The notes under the pieces were generated by a model that was not told where the DNA came from, searched no databases, and worked only from the letters and a program-made list of their open reading frames with translations. From contig VBMM01000032.1 of NCBI GenBank assembly GCA_005878415.1, forward strand, positions 1-16,443: a DNA stretch of 16,443 bases. The letters are read 5' to 3'. This DNA is from Methanobacteriota archaeon. GTDB lineage: Archaea; Thermoplasmatota; Thermoplasmata; RBG-16-68-12. Shown here in pieces: positions 1 to 8,829 of this stretch (position 1 is the first letter of the stretch; every line of letters begins with the position of its first letter). The position numbers were made by a program, and so were the translations under genes.

Positions 1-666
1 CTCTTGCGGCAGGCGACGAAGGACTACACGATCCGCGACATCATCCGTGTCCTCGAGCGCGAAGACGACCCCCAGAACGCCTCGCTGATCGATGAGCTCG
101 AATACCTCAGCGAGGTCGAGATCTTCGCGAAGGAAGGCACGCGGATCGACGAACTCGTGATCAAAGGCAAGACGACGATCATCAACTTGAAAGGCGTTCC
201 CCCAGACATCCAGGAGCTCGTCGTCAACCGCCTCGCGACCGCGATGTTCGAGCTCCGCAAGGTCGGTCGCATCCCGCCGATGATGCTCGTCGTCGAGGAG
301 GCGCACAATTTCTGTCCCCAGGTCGGGCAGGTCGCGTCGTCCAAGGTCTTTCGGACGCTCGCATCGGAAGGGCGGAAATTCGGCCTCGGACTCGTAGTCA
401 TCACGCAGCGCGCGGCGAAGGTCGACAAGAACGTGCTGAGTCAGTGCAACACGCAGATCATCCTAAAGGTCACGAACCCGAACGACCTGAAGGCGATCAT
501 CGCGAGCGTCGAGGGACTGACGACGGCCATGGCGGAGGAGATCTCGCGCCTCCCGATCGGCGTGGCCATCATGACGGGAGGCGGGCTCCAGATGCCGCTG
601 ATGGTCGAGGTACGGCCGCGGGAGACTCGCCACGGGGGCGAGAGCGTGAAGGTCATCGAGGACTGA
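1..666 (+). CDS. herA: HerA-type ATPase/helicase, C-terminal part (5' truncated)
   Basis: The reading frame is open from base 1, so the gene begins outside the window; about 221 C-terminal residues are present. HerA is a hexameric DNA translocase that works with the NurA nuclease in archaeal double-strand-break end resection. Visible here are the Walker B strand MMLVVEEAHNF (near residues 93-103 of the visible part), the segment ITQRAAKVDKNVLSQCNTQI with the conserved sensor/arginine-finger region, and the typical C-terminal end IGVAIMTGGGLQMPLMVEVRP. The Walker A motif would lie upstream and is not in the window. The residue pattern is that of the DUF87/HerA branch of FtsK-HerA ATPases. NurA, Mre11 and Rad50 are often neighbours but none is visible downstream; they could lie to the left. 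The identity is secure; assignment to HerA proper rather than a HerA-like paralogue is likely but not certain. Confidence 0.88.
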   Translation, partial: LLRQATKDYTIRDIIRVLEREDDPQNASLIDELEYLSEVEIFAKEGTRIDELVIKGKTTIINLKGVPPDIQELVVNRLATAMFELRKVGRIPPMMLVVEEAHNFCPQVGQVASSKVFRTLASEGRKFGLGLVVITQRAAKVDKNVLSQCNTQIILKVTNPNDLKAIIASVEGLTTAMAEEISRLPIGVAIMTGGGLQMPLMVEVRPRETRHGGESVKVIED

Positions 667-680
667 GCGCGGCGGAAAGC

Positions 681-688
681 CTTTAGTC
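681..688 (+). promoter_or_regulatory. Possible TATA box for the DUF357 gene
   Basis: The short A/T-rich element CTTTAGTC, preceded by GGAAAGC as a possible BRE, is centred about 25 nt before the GTG start at 709. That spacing would give a leaderless transcript. It lies in the 42-nt gap after herA, so the DUF357 gene could instead be read through from herA. The motif is weak and rests mainly on position. Confidence 0.3.
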
Positions 689-708
689 GGTCCGGCGCAT
701 CAACGCGC

Positions 709-993
709 GTGGCCTTGCGGGATCTCGTTGACAAGGATATCTCGCTCACCGAGCAGGCGCTCGCGAAGGCGGCGATTGCCGTCCCCGCTCGCTCCCATCT
801 CCGAAAGGTGGCGGAGGACTTCGTGGGCATGGCCCGCGCGTACTACGAGGACGCAAAGCACTTCCGGGCGAAGGGCGAACTCGACAAGGCGCTCGCCAAC
901 ATCAACTACGCTCACGGCTGGCTCGACGCGGGTGCCCGGCTCGGGCTGTTCGACGTCGGCGGGGACGATCGACTCTTCACCTTGGCCGATTGA
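709..993 (+). CDS. DUF357 family protein
   Basis: A 94-residue, mostly helical, acidic protein starting with GTG. The core from about residue 30 to 75 (the stretch VAEDFVGMARAYYEDAKHF, then GELDKALANINYAHGWLDAG) matches what I know of the archaeal DUF357 family, small proteins found widely in Euryarchaeota with no established function. There is no signal peptide, membrane segment or metal-binding motif. It follows herA by 42 nt on the same strand and ends exactly where the convergent pantoate kinase ends (stop at 991-993, opposing stop at 994-996). The alternating helix/turn pattern suggests a TPR-like or helical-hairpin scaffold, but that is inference. No biochemical role can be given. Confidence 0.8.
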   Translation: MALRDLVDKDISLTEQALAKAAIAVPARSHLRKVAEDFVGMARAYYEDAKHFRAKGELDKALANINYAHGWLDAGARLGLFDVGGDDRLFTLAD

Positions 994-1866
994 CTACAGG
1001 ACCCGCGCACCCTCGTTGTCGACCTCGCACCGTTGGAGCGTCCCGAACTTCAGGTAGAGGGTCGCGAGATGCTCTCGGTTGCCCGTCGCGAAAACGGAGT
1101 TGCCGAGCATCGCCATCGTCGCCCGCCCGAACATCCGACTCGCGTGGATGACTTCGAGGACGGTCTTGCTCGCGAGACCCGACTCTTCGGCGAACCGAAC
1201 CCCGAGGTCGAACAGCCGGTCGAGTGTCGGCTGCGCGGCAAACGCGTCGACGCACGCGCCACCCACGCGATTGATCGCCTCGATCTTCTTCGGATCTCGA
1301 ATCACAGACCGTGTCGGCATTTCCGGCCCGAGGACCGCGAGGAGGAGATTCGCCTCGACGCGGAACGTCCGTACCTCGGCGTGGCCCGGCGCGCCCGGTT
1401 TCCATCGGAGGTCCATCCCGCCGAGCGAGGCGGGCACGACGTCCCCGAGGCCCGTGCCGCACTCGACCTCCGTCTCGTGGGCGATCGCCACGAGTTCGGC
1501 TCGGGGCGTGCCCCGACCAAGCGCATCGTCCAGGGCCAACGCGGTGCTCAGGGCCGCGGCAGCGCTCACGCCGAAGCCCTGCGAGACGGGGAGAGGGGAC
1601 TCGCTCAGGATCTTGACTTCGAACGAGCCTCCCGCCGAGATTTTCTCCGCGACCTTCCGCGTGACGTCGGCGGTGGCGCGCCTTCCGTTCACCAGGATAT
1701 CAATCGACGGCCTCGTCGCCTCCCGCACCCGCGCGACCGTGTGGACCCCGAGGCCGAGGCAGAGTCCCGCGCCGCGGGATCCTTTCTTCCGAGGATCCGG
1801 GTCCTCAACGACTTCGAAGAACGCGGTCACGTGTCCCGGACAGAACGCCTCACCCTCGGACACCAT
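994..1866 (-). CDS. Pantoate kinase (archaeal GHMP family)
   Basis: Phosphorylates pantoate with ATP to 4-phosphopantoate, the archaeal route to coenzyme A that replaces bacterial pantothenate kinase; phosphopantothenate synthetase then adds beta-alanine. From the chosen ATG the protein has 290 residues. The GHMP signs are the N-terminal AFCPGHVTAFFEV, the phosphate-binding glycine-rich LPVSQGFGVSAAAALS (about residues 92-107), the CGTGLGDVVPASLGG stretch and the C-terminal GNSVFATGN loop. A further in-frame ATG at 1914 would add 16 basic residues and increase the overlap with coaBC; the family motif begins right after the inner ATG at 1866, which I prefer. With that start the gene overlaps the coaBC end by 17 nt, so the two are almost certainly co-transcribed and perhaps translationally coupled. 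The partner synthetase is not in the window. Confidence 0.88.
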   Translation of the reverse strand: MVSEGEAFCPGHVTAFFEVVEDPDPRKKGSRGAGLCLGLGVHTVARVREATRPSIDILVNGRRATADVTRKVAEKISAGGSFEVKILSESPLPVSQGFGVSAAAALSTALALDDALGRGTPRAELVAIAHETEVECGTGLGDVVPASLGGMDLRWKPGAPGHAEVRTFRVEANLLLAVLGPEMPTRSVIRDPKKIEAINRVGGACVDAFAAQPTLDRLFDLGVRFAEESGLASKTVLEVIHASRMFGRATMAMLGNSVFATGNREHLATLYLKFGTLQRCEVDNEGARVL

Positions 1867-3055
1867 GGAGGATTGCCCGCCAGACCCGCTCCGCCGCGAG
1901 CGCTTTCGACCCATCGAACGTGTCGGACTGGCCTTTGCGGTCGAAGATCGTGACGGACGTCATGTCGCCCCGCACCTTCGAGATGTCGTTCGCGACGACG
2001 AGGTCCAGGTCGGCCTCTTTCAGGAGCGCCATCGCCCGCGACTTGAGTTCAGCGCTCGTCACCCCCGCCTCCGCCTTGAAACCGACGAGCGCTTTCCGCG
2101 CTCCCTTTCGGAACCGCTCGAGGAGCTTCGGCGTGGGCTGGAGATCGAGCGTGAGACCGCCCTCGCGAGTCGGGATCTTGCCCTTTTCCCTTTTCGCGGG
2201 GGTGAAGTCCGCCACCGCGGCGGGCACGACGCAGATATCCGCGTCCGCCTTCTCCGCCATCGCCGCCAGGTCGGCGGTCGTCGCGAACGATTTGTACGCA
2301 AGCCAGGAGGGGACCGGCGTCTCGTGTCGTCCCAGCCAGAGCTCCACGTCGGCTCCGTGCTCGTAGGCGACCTTCGCCAGTTCGATGCCGGTGCCGCCCG
2401 TCGACCGGTTGGTCACGATGCGGATGTCGTCGATGGGCTCGACGGTCGCGCCCGTGACGACCAGGACGCTCATGCCCGCGAGGTCCTTCGGGCCGAGGCG
2501 GCGGATGACCCGCGCGACGATCGTATCCACATCGGCCATCTTCGCCTTGTCCTCCTCTCGCTTCGGCTCGATCAGCTCGACTCCGAGTTCCTTGAGCCGC
2601 CGCAGGTTTGCCGCCACGGCGGGGCTGTCGATCATCGACTCGTGCGCGGCGGGGGCGACGAGGATCGGGATGCCCGAGCCGAGGGCGTTCGTCGCGTACG
2701 TCGTCACGGTCGAGTCGTCGATCCCCTGGGCGATCTTGCCAATCGTGTTCGCCGTGCCGGGCGCGACGAGGAGGAGATCCGCTTTCCCGTCCCTTCCGCA
2801 CAGGATGAGGTACTCCATCGAGCCCGTGATCTCCGTGACGACCGGCCGGCCCGTCGCGTACTCGAGCGCGTTCGGGTGGAGGATGGACGTCGCGGATCGC
2901 GTCATGACCGCGTGGACCTCGGCCCCATGGCGGATCAGCTCGTGCGCGAGCTTGACGCACTCGACCGCGGCGATGCTCCCCGTGACCCCGAGGACGATCG
3001 TCTTGCCCTGCAGCTTCATGCTCTTCACGCCGCGGAGACGCTCCGCCGGATGCAT
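1850..3055 (-). CDS. coaBC: Bifunctional phosphopantothenoylcysteine decarboxylase/phosphopantothenate-cysteine ligase
   Basis: Joins 4'-phosphopantothenate to cysteine (CoaB) and decarboxylates the product to 4'-phosphopantetheine (CoaC, FMN-dependent). From ATG 3055 the product has 401 residues, the usual CoaBC length. The N-terminal flavoprotein domain shows KTIVLGVTGSIAA, the ILHPNALEYATG His region, APGTANTIGKIAQGI (the PASANT equivalent) and an archaeal-looking APAAHESM in place of bacterial PXMNXXMW. The C-terminal synthetase domain shows VLVVTGATVEPIDDIRIVTN, RSTGGTGIELA, DFTPAKREKGKI and VVANDIS. An in-frame ATG at 3136 would add 27 residues, but it lies upstream of the TATA box at 3080-3086, while ATG 3055 sits where transcription should begin. 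An inner ATG at 3019 (MKLQGK) is also possible. It is the first gene of an operon with pantoate kinase. Confidence 0.93.
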   Translation of the reverse strand: MHPAERLRGVKSMKLQGKTIVLGVTGSIAAVECVKLAHELIRHGAEVHAVMTRSATSILHPNALEYATGRPVVTEITGSMEYLILCGRDGKADLLLVAPGTANTIGKIAQGIDDSTVTTYATNALGSGIPILVAPAAHESMIDSPAVAANLRRLKELGVELIEPKREEDKAKMADVDTIVARVIRRLGPKDLAGMSVLVVTGATVEPIDDIRIVTNRSTGGTGIELAKVAYEHGADVELWLGRHETPVPSWLAYKSFATTADLAAMAEKADADICVVPAAVADFTPAKREKGKIPTREGGLTLDLQPTPKLLERFRKGARKALVGFKAEAGVTSAELKSRAMALLKEADLDLVVANDISKVRGDMTSVTIFDRKGQSDTFDGSKALAAERVWRAILHGVRG

Positions 3056-3079
3056 CGCCGCGACGATTGCCGTGCGCGG

Positions 3080-3086
3080 TATATAT
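3080..3086 (-). promoter_or_regulatory. TATA box of the coaBC-pantoate kinase operon
   Basis: On the minus strand this reads ATATATA in otherwise GC-rich DNA. Its centre is about 28 nt upstream of ATG 3055, which matches a leaderless archaeal transcript. It decides the coaBC start against the longer frame beginning at 3136. Confidence 0.6.
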
Positions 3087-3134
3087 CTGTCGTCCTCCCT
3101 CGGAAAATCGGGACGACGGCCCGTCGATCGCGCC

Positions 3135-3143
3135 AAGGTTTAA
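3135..3143 (+). promoter_or_regulatory. Possible TATA box of folC
   Basis: AAGGTTTAA lies about 33 nt upstream of the ATG at 3175, implying a leader of only a few nucleotides. It is arranged back to back with the coaBC promoter in the 119-nt divergent intergenic region 3056-3174. Confidence 0.4.
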
Positions 3144-3174
3144 CCCGCAAGGTCCGTTAGCCCCCGCGCGTCCG

Positions 3175-4393
3175 ATGGACTATCAGGCGACCCTCGACCA
3201 TCTGTACCGGCTTGAGCGGTTCGGCATCAAGCTCGGCCTGGACAACATCCGCCGACTGCTTTCCCTGCTCGGCGATCCCCTCGGCCCTCCGGTCCGCGGG
3301 GTACCGAGTCGGCCTGTACACGTCGCCCCATCTGATCCGCTTCAACGAACGGATCCGGGTGGACGGCGAGCCAATCTCGGACGACGACGTGTTGCGGCTC
3401 TGGTCCGGGATGCAGCCCGCCATTCATGCGATGACGGCCGCACGCCCGATCGATCATCCGACGTTCTTCGAGGTCACGACGGCGATGGCATTCCAGTACT
3501 TCCGGGAACGGCGCGTCGACGTCGCGGTCATCGAGGTCGGCATGGGGGGCCGGATGGACGCGACGAACGTCGTCGACGGGCTCGTCTCCGTCGTCACACG
3601 GGTCGACCTCGAGCACACGGACCATCTGGGGAAGACCGTCGAGCGGATTGCCCGGGAGAAGGCGGGGATCATCAAGCCGTCCTCCCGCGCGGTCACCGTG
3701 GACCAGCCGGCGCTCCCGGTCATCGAGGCGCGATGCCGCGAGGTGCACGCGCCGCTCTCCGTGGTCGGCCGCGACGTCCGGTTCGAGCGAGGGCCCCGAC
3801 GGCCGGGTGGCCAGGAAGTCGCGGTACGCGGCGCGTTCGGATCGATTGAAGTCCACACGCCGCTCCTGGGACCGTTCCAGTCGGAGAACCTCGCCGTCGC
3901 GGTGGCGGCCCTGACGGAGCTTCGGGCGGCCGGGCTCCCGCTCGGCGATGAGGCGATCCGTGCCGGCATCGCGGCCGTGCGGTGGGCCGCCCGCTTCGAG
4001 GTCGTTCGCGAGAATCCGACCGTCGTCGTGGACGGGGCGCACAACGGGCCCGCCGCCATCGCGGTGGCGGCCGCGATGAAGGAGGTCTTCCCGGGCCGCC
4101 GGGCGATCCTCGTCGCCGGCATCCTGAACGACAAGGACCTGCGAACGATGGCGGGCGCCCTCGGACCGCTCGCCGAGCGAGTCATCGCGTGCCGACCGAA
4201 GACCCCCCGCGCGTTCGATCCGAAGGAGGTCGCCGCCGCGTTCCGCCCGTACGCGGAGGCCACGGTCGTACCGGCCGTCCGCGAGGCGATCGATGCGGCC
4301 CTCTCGGCCGCACTTCCGGAGGACGTCGTCCTGATCACCGGCTCGATCTACACCGCGGGGGAGGCCCTTGAGCACCTCGGCGTCCGCCCGTGA
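3175..4393 (+). pseudogene. folC: Folylpolyglutamate/dihydrofolate synthase with the P-loop segment deleted and the frame shifted
   Basis: FolC/FPGS is a Mur-ligase-family enzyme adding glutamate to folates (or to another acidic cofactor in archaea). The N-terminus reads from ATG 3175 as MDYQATLDHLYRLERFGIKL and then GLDNIRRLLSLLGDP, normal for the family up to about 3279. The next family residues, SALRSAGYRVGLYTSPHL, continue from about 3281 in a different frame and stay open to 4393. The stretch that should lie between them, about 20-25 residues with the ATP-binding GTNGKGS/T loop, is absent. Downstream everything is intact: RFNERIRV, VIEVGMGGRMDATNVV, LEHTDHLGKT, REKAGIIKPS and VVVDGAHNGPAA. 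A deletion of about 65-70 bp, of length 3n+2, explains both losses. As written it cannot make active FolC. The well-preserved remainder points to a very recent mutation or a collapsed assembly. nth starts within its last codons. Confidence 0.82.
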
Positions 4394-5099
4394 CCGGATC
4401 GAGTTCATCATGCGGGATCTCTCCCGCCGATACCTGCCCGCGGGGGACCTTCGCGAGGGCGGGACGGCGCTTGCGAAGATCGTGGCGGAGCGCGAGGACC
4501 CGTTCCTCGTCCTCATCTCGACGATCCTGTCGCAGCGGACCCGGGACGAGAAGACGGAAATCGCGTCCCGGCGGCTCTTCGCGAAGTACGACACGCCCCG
4601 GTCCATCGCGGACGCCGACGCGGCGGATCTGGAGCGGTTGATCAAGCCCGTCGGTTTCTACCGTCAGAAGGCCGTGCAGATTCAGAAGGTCAGCCGGGCG
4701 CTGCTCGACCGCCACGGCGGTTCCGTGCCGCGGACGTACGAGGAACTGATCGAGCTGCCGCAGGTCGGGCCGAAGACCGCGAACTGCGTCCTCGTCTACG
4801 GCTACGGGGAGCCGCGGATTCCGACGGATACCCACGTCCACCGGGTGAGCAACCGCCTGGGGCTCGTGCGGACCAAGAGCCCCGAGAAGACCGAGCAGCG
4901 GCTCATGCGGACGATCCCGAAGGATTACTGGCTCCATATCAACGAGCTCTTCATCCGCTTCGGGAAGGACATCTGCCGGCCGATCGGCCCGCGGTGTCCG
5001 GAGTGTTCGTTCACGAAATTCTGTCGGCACTACCCCCGGACGAAGTGGGCGAAGTCGGCCCGGCGTCGGCCGGAGCGTCCGCAAGTTCATCGGACCTGA
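4368..5099 (+). CDS. nth: Endonuclease III (HhH-GPD DNA glycosylase/AP lyase, 4Fe-4S)
   Basis: Removes oxidised pyrimidines and cleaves abasic sites in base-excision repair. The product has 243 residues from TTG 4368. The helix-hairpin-helix LPQVGPKTANCVL carries catalytic Lys136, PTDTHVHRVSNRLGL carries catalytic Asp154, and the iron-sulfur loop is complete: Cys203-X6-Cys210-X2-Cys213-X5-Cys219. The segment LISTILSQRTRDEKT (about 49-63) is the usual DNA-binding region with its conserved Gln. TTG 4368 is preferred because residues ARDRIEFIMRDL align with the first helix of the family; it makes a 26-nt overlap with the end of folC and suggests co-transcription. ATG 4410 is the alternative and would cut that helix. 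The tail after the last Cys is short and basic (KSARRRPERPQVHRT). Confidence 0.93.
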   Translation: MSTSASARDRIEFIMRDLSRRYLPAGDLREGGTALAKIVAEREDPFLVLISTILSQRTRDEKTEIASRRLFAKYDTPRSIADADAADLERLIKPVGFYRQKAVQIQKVSRALLDRHGGSVPRTYEELIELPQVGPKTANCVLVYGYGEPRIPTDTHVHRVSNRLGLVRTKSPEKTEQRLMRTIPKDYWLHINELFIRFGKDICRPIGPRCPECSFTKFCRHYPRTKWAKSARRRPERPQVHRT

Positions 5100-5266
5100 C
5101 GCGCTTCCCGATCCATCGAGGACGCGCGTCGGGCCAATGAAGGCCACGGCGGGCATGTTGATGATGCTCTAGGCGTCCTCGTCCCATCCGACGGGCCCTC
5201 GGGTCTCGGATTCCGGAGCCGGGCCGTCGGGGCACCTTGATATTCGCCGTCGTCTGTTCGGGCGGC
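5100..5266 (+). other. Intergenic region between nth and the enolase-superfamily gene
   Basis: 167 nt without a convincing gene. It holds a possible TATA-like element (5237-5244) for the next gene, and a tiny ATG frame at 5137-5172 of 11 codons without support. No clear terminator hairpin with a T-tract is visible after nth. Confidence 0.5.
5237..5244 (+). promoter_or_regulatory. Possible TATA box for the enolase-superfamily gene
   Basis: TTGATATT is centred about 26 nt before GTG 5267, the start that best fits the protein family. The spacing matches the leaderless pattern seen at coaBC. The motif itself is only moderately TATA-like. Confidence 0.35.
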
Positions 5267-6319
5267 GTGCGGATCGACCTGATCGAGTTCCTCCCGATGA
5301 CGCTCCAGCGGAAGGAGCCGTTCACGATCGCGCGCGGTTCGTCCGCGATCTCCGAGGTCGTGTTCCTCTCCGTCCATTCGGGCAACCGGGTCGGACAGGG
5401 GTGCGCGGCCCCGACGGACGTAACGCGGGAGAACATCCACTCCGCGTTGAACGCCATGCAGACGTTCGCCCGGTCCCTGATGGGCCTCGAGTTCGACCGC
5501 CCGTCCCAGATCCGGGATTGGGCGGACCGCGCCATCCCCGGGATGCCGAGCGCGAAGGCGGCGCTGGACATCGCCCTCCACGACCTCGCGGCCCAGGAGG
5601 CCCGCAAGCCGCTGCATGTCTACCTCGGCGCGAAGCGGGACCGGATGCGGACCGACATGACGATCGGCATCATGGACACCGCATCCGCGGTCGCGCGCGC
5701 GGAACGCTGGGTCGGTGTCGGATTCCGGGCGCTGAAGATCAAGGTGGGCCGAGACTGGAGGGAGGACGTGAAACGAGTGAAGGCGATTCGCCGGGCGGTC
5801 GGGCCGGAAATCGAATTCCGGGTGGACGGGAACGGAGGCTACTCCTGGAACGACGCCCTCGCGTTCGCGCGCCACCTCCGGGGAGAAGGGGTCATGATCT
5901 TCGAGCAGCCGGTCCCGGTGGACGACTGGGAAGGGATGCGCGCTCTGACGGAGTCCTCGCCCATCCCGATCATGGCCGACGAGATGGTCCTCACCGCGGA
6001 CGATGCGAAGAAGCTCCGATGGGCCAACGCTGCGCGCGGAGTGAACCTGAAACTGATGAAGCACGGCGGGATCGTCCCGACGGCCGAGGTGAACACGATC
6101 TGCGAGTCCGCGGGATACCCCACGATGGTCGGATGCATGGGGGAGCCGCAGCTGTCCATCGCCGCCGGGTTGGCGTTCGCCCTCGCGCAGAAGAACGTCC
6201 GATGGATCGACCTCGATTCCCACTTCAACCTCGCGGCCGATCCGTCGTCGGGGCTGCGGTTCGAAAACGGGGACCTCGTCGCCTCTCCCGCACCGGGACT
6301 TGGCATCACGCTCGCGTGA
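5267..6319 (+). CDS. Enolase-superfamily (mandelate racemase/muconate lactonizing type) enzyme, probable dipeptide epimerase
   Basis: The 350-residue product from GTG 5267 begins MRIDLIEFLPMTLQRKEPFT, the normal family N-terminus; an in-frame TTG at 5237 would add ten residues. The barrel carries the full catalytic set (numbers from GTG): the KxK motif in ALKIKVG (Lys157, Lys159), metal ligands Asp187 (RVDGNGGYSW), Glu213 (FEQPV) and Asp238 (MADEM), and the opposite-face Lys262 in NLKLMKHGG. Two lysines facing across the site indicate 1,1-proton transfer, that is, racemisation or epimerisation. The DxD motif in WIDLDSH (Asp315, Asp317) is the mark of dipeptide epimerases such as L-Ala-D/L-Glu epimerase, where it binds the substrate amino group. 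The substrate here is not determined; o-succinylbenzoate synthase and N-acyl amino acid racemase are less likely alternatives. It ends one base before the convergent gyrA stop. Confidence 0.85.
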   Translation: MRIDLIEFLPMTLQRKEPFTIARGSSAISEVVFLSVHSGNRVGQGCAAPTDVTRENIHSALNAMQTFARSLMGLEFDRPSQIRDWADRAIPGMPSAKAALDIALHDLAAQEARKPLHVYLGAKRDRMRTDMTIGIMDTASAVARAERWVGVGFRALKIKVGRDWREDVKRVKAIRRAVGPEIEFRVDGNGGYSWNDALAFARHLRGEGVMIFEQPVPVDDWEGMRALTESSPIPIMADEMVLTADDAKKLRWANAARGVNLKLMKHGGIVPTAEVNTICESAGYPTMVGCMGEPQLSIAAGLAFALAQKNVRWIDLDSHFNLAADPSSGLRFENGDLVASPAPGLGITLA

Positions 6320-6320
6320 C

Positions 6321-8819
<2,499 letters not shown>

Positions 8820-8829
8820 CGTGCGACCC

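Noticed and set aside
3056..3136. 27-residue N-terminal extension of CoaBC from ATG 3136
   Set aside because: It contains the TATA box at 3080-3086 and its residues have no counterpart in the family; 401 residues from 3055 is the normal length.
1079..3160. 693-codon open frame on the plus strand opposite pantoate kinase and coaBC
   Set aside because: Low-complexity Arg/Ser/Asp-rich translation; the minus strand carries two recognised enzymes.
3227..4645. 472-codon minus-strand frame opposite folC and nth
   Set aside because: No recognisable motif and Arg/Asp-rich; the plus strand carries clear FolC and Nth motifs.
5153..5172. TGATGAT motif resembling a C box of a C/D guide RNA
   Set aside because: No D box (CTGA) at a suitable distance and no C'/D' pair, so it is probably chance.
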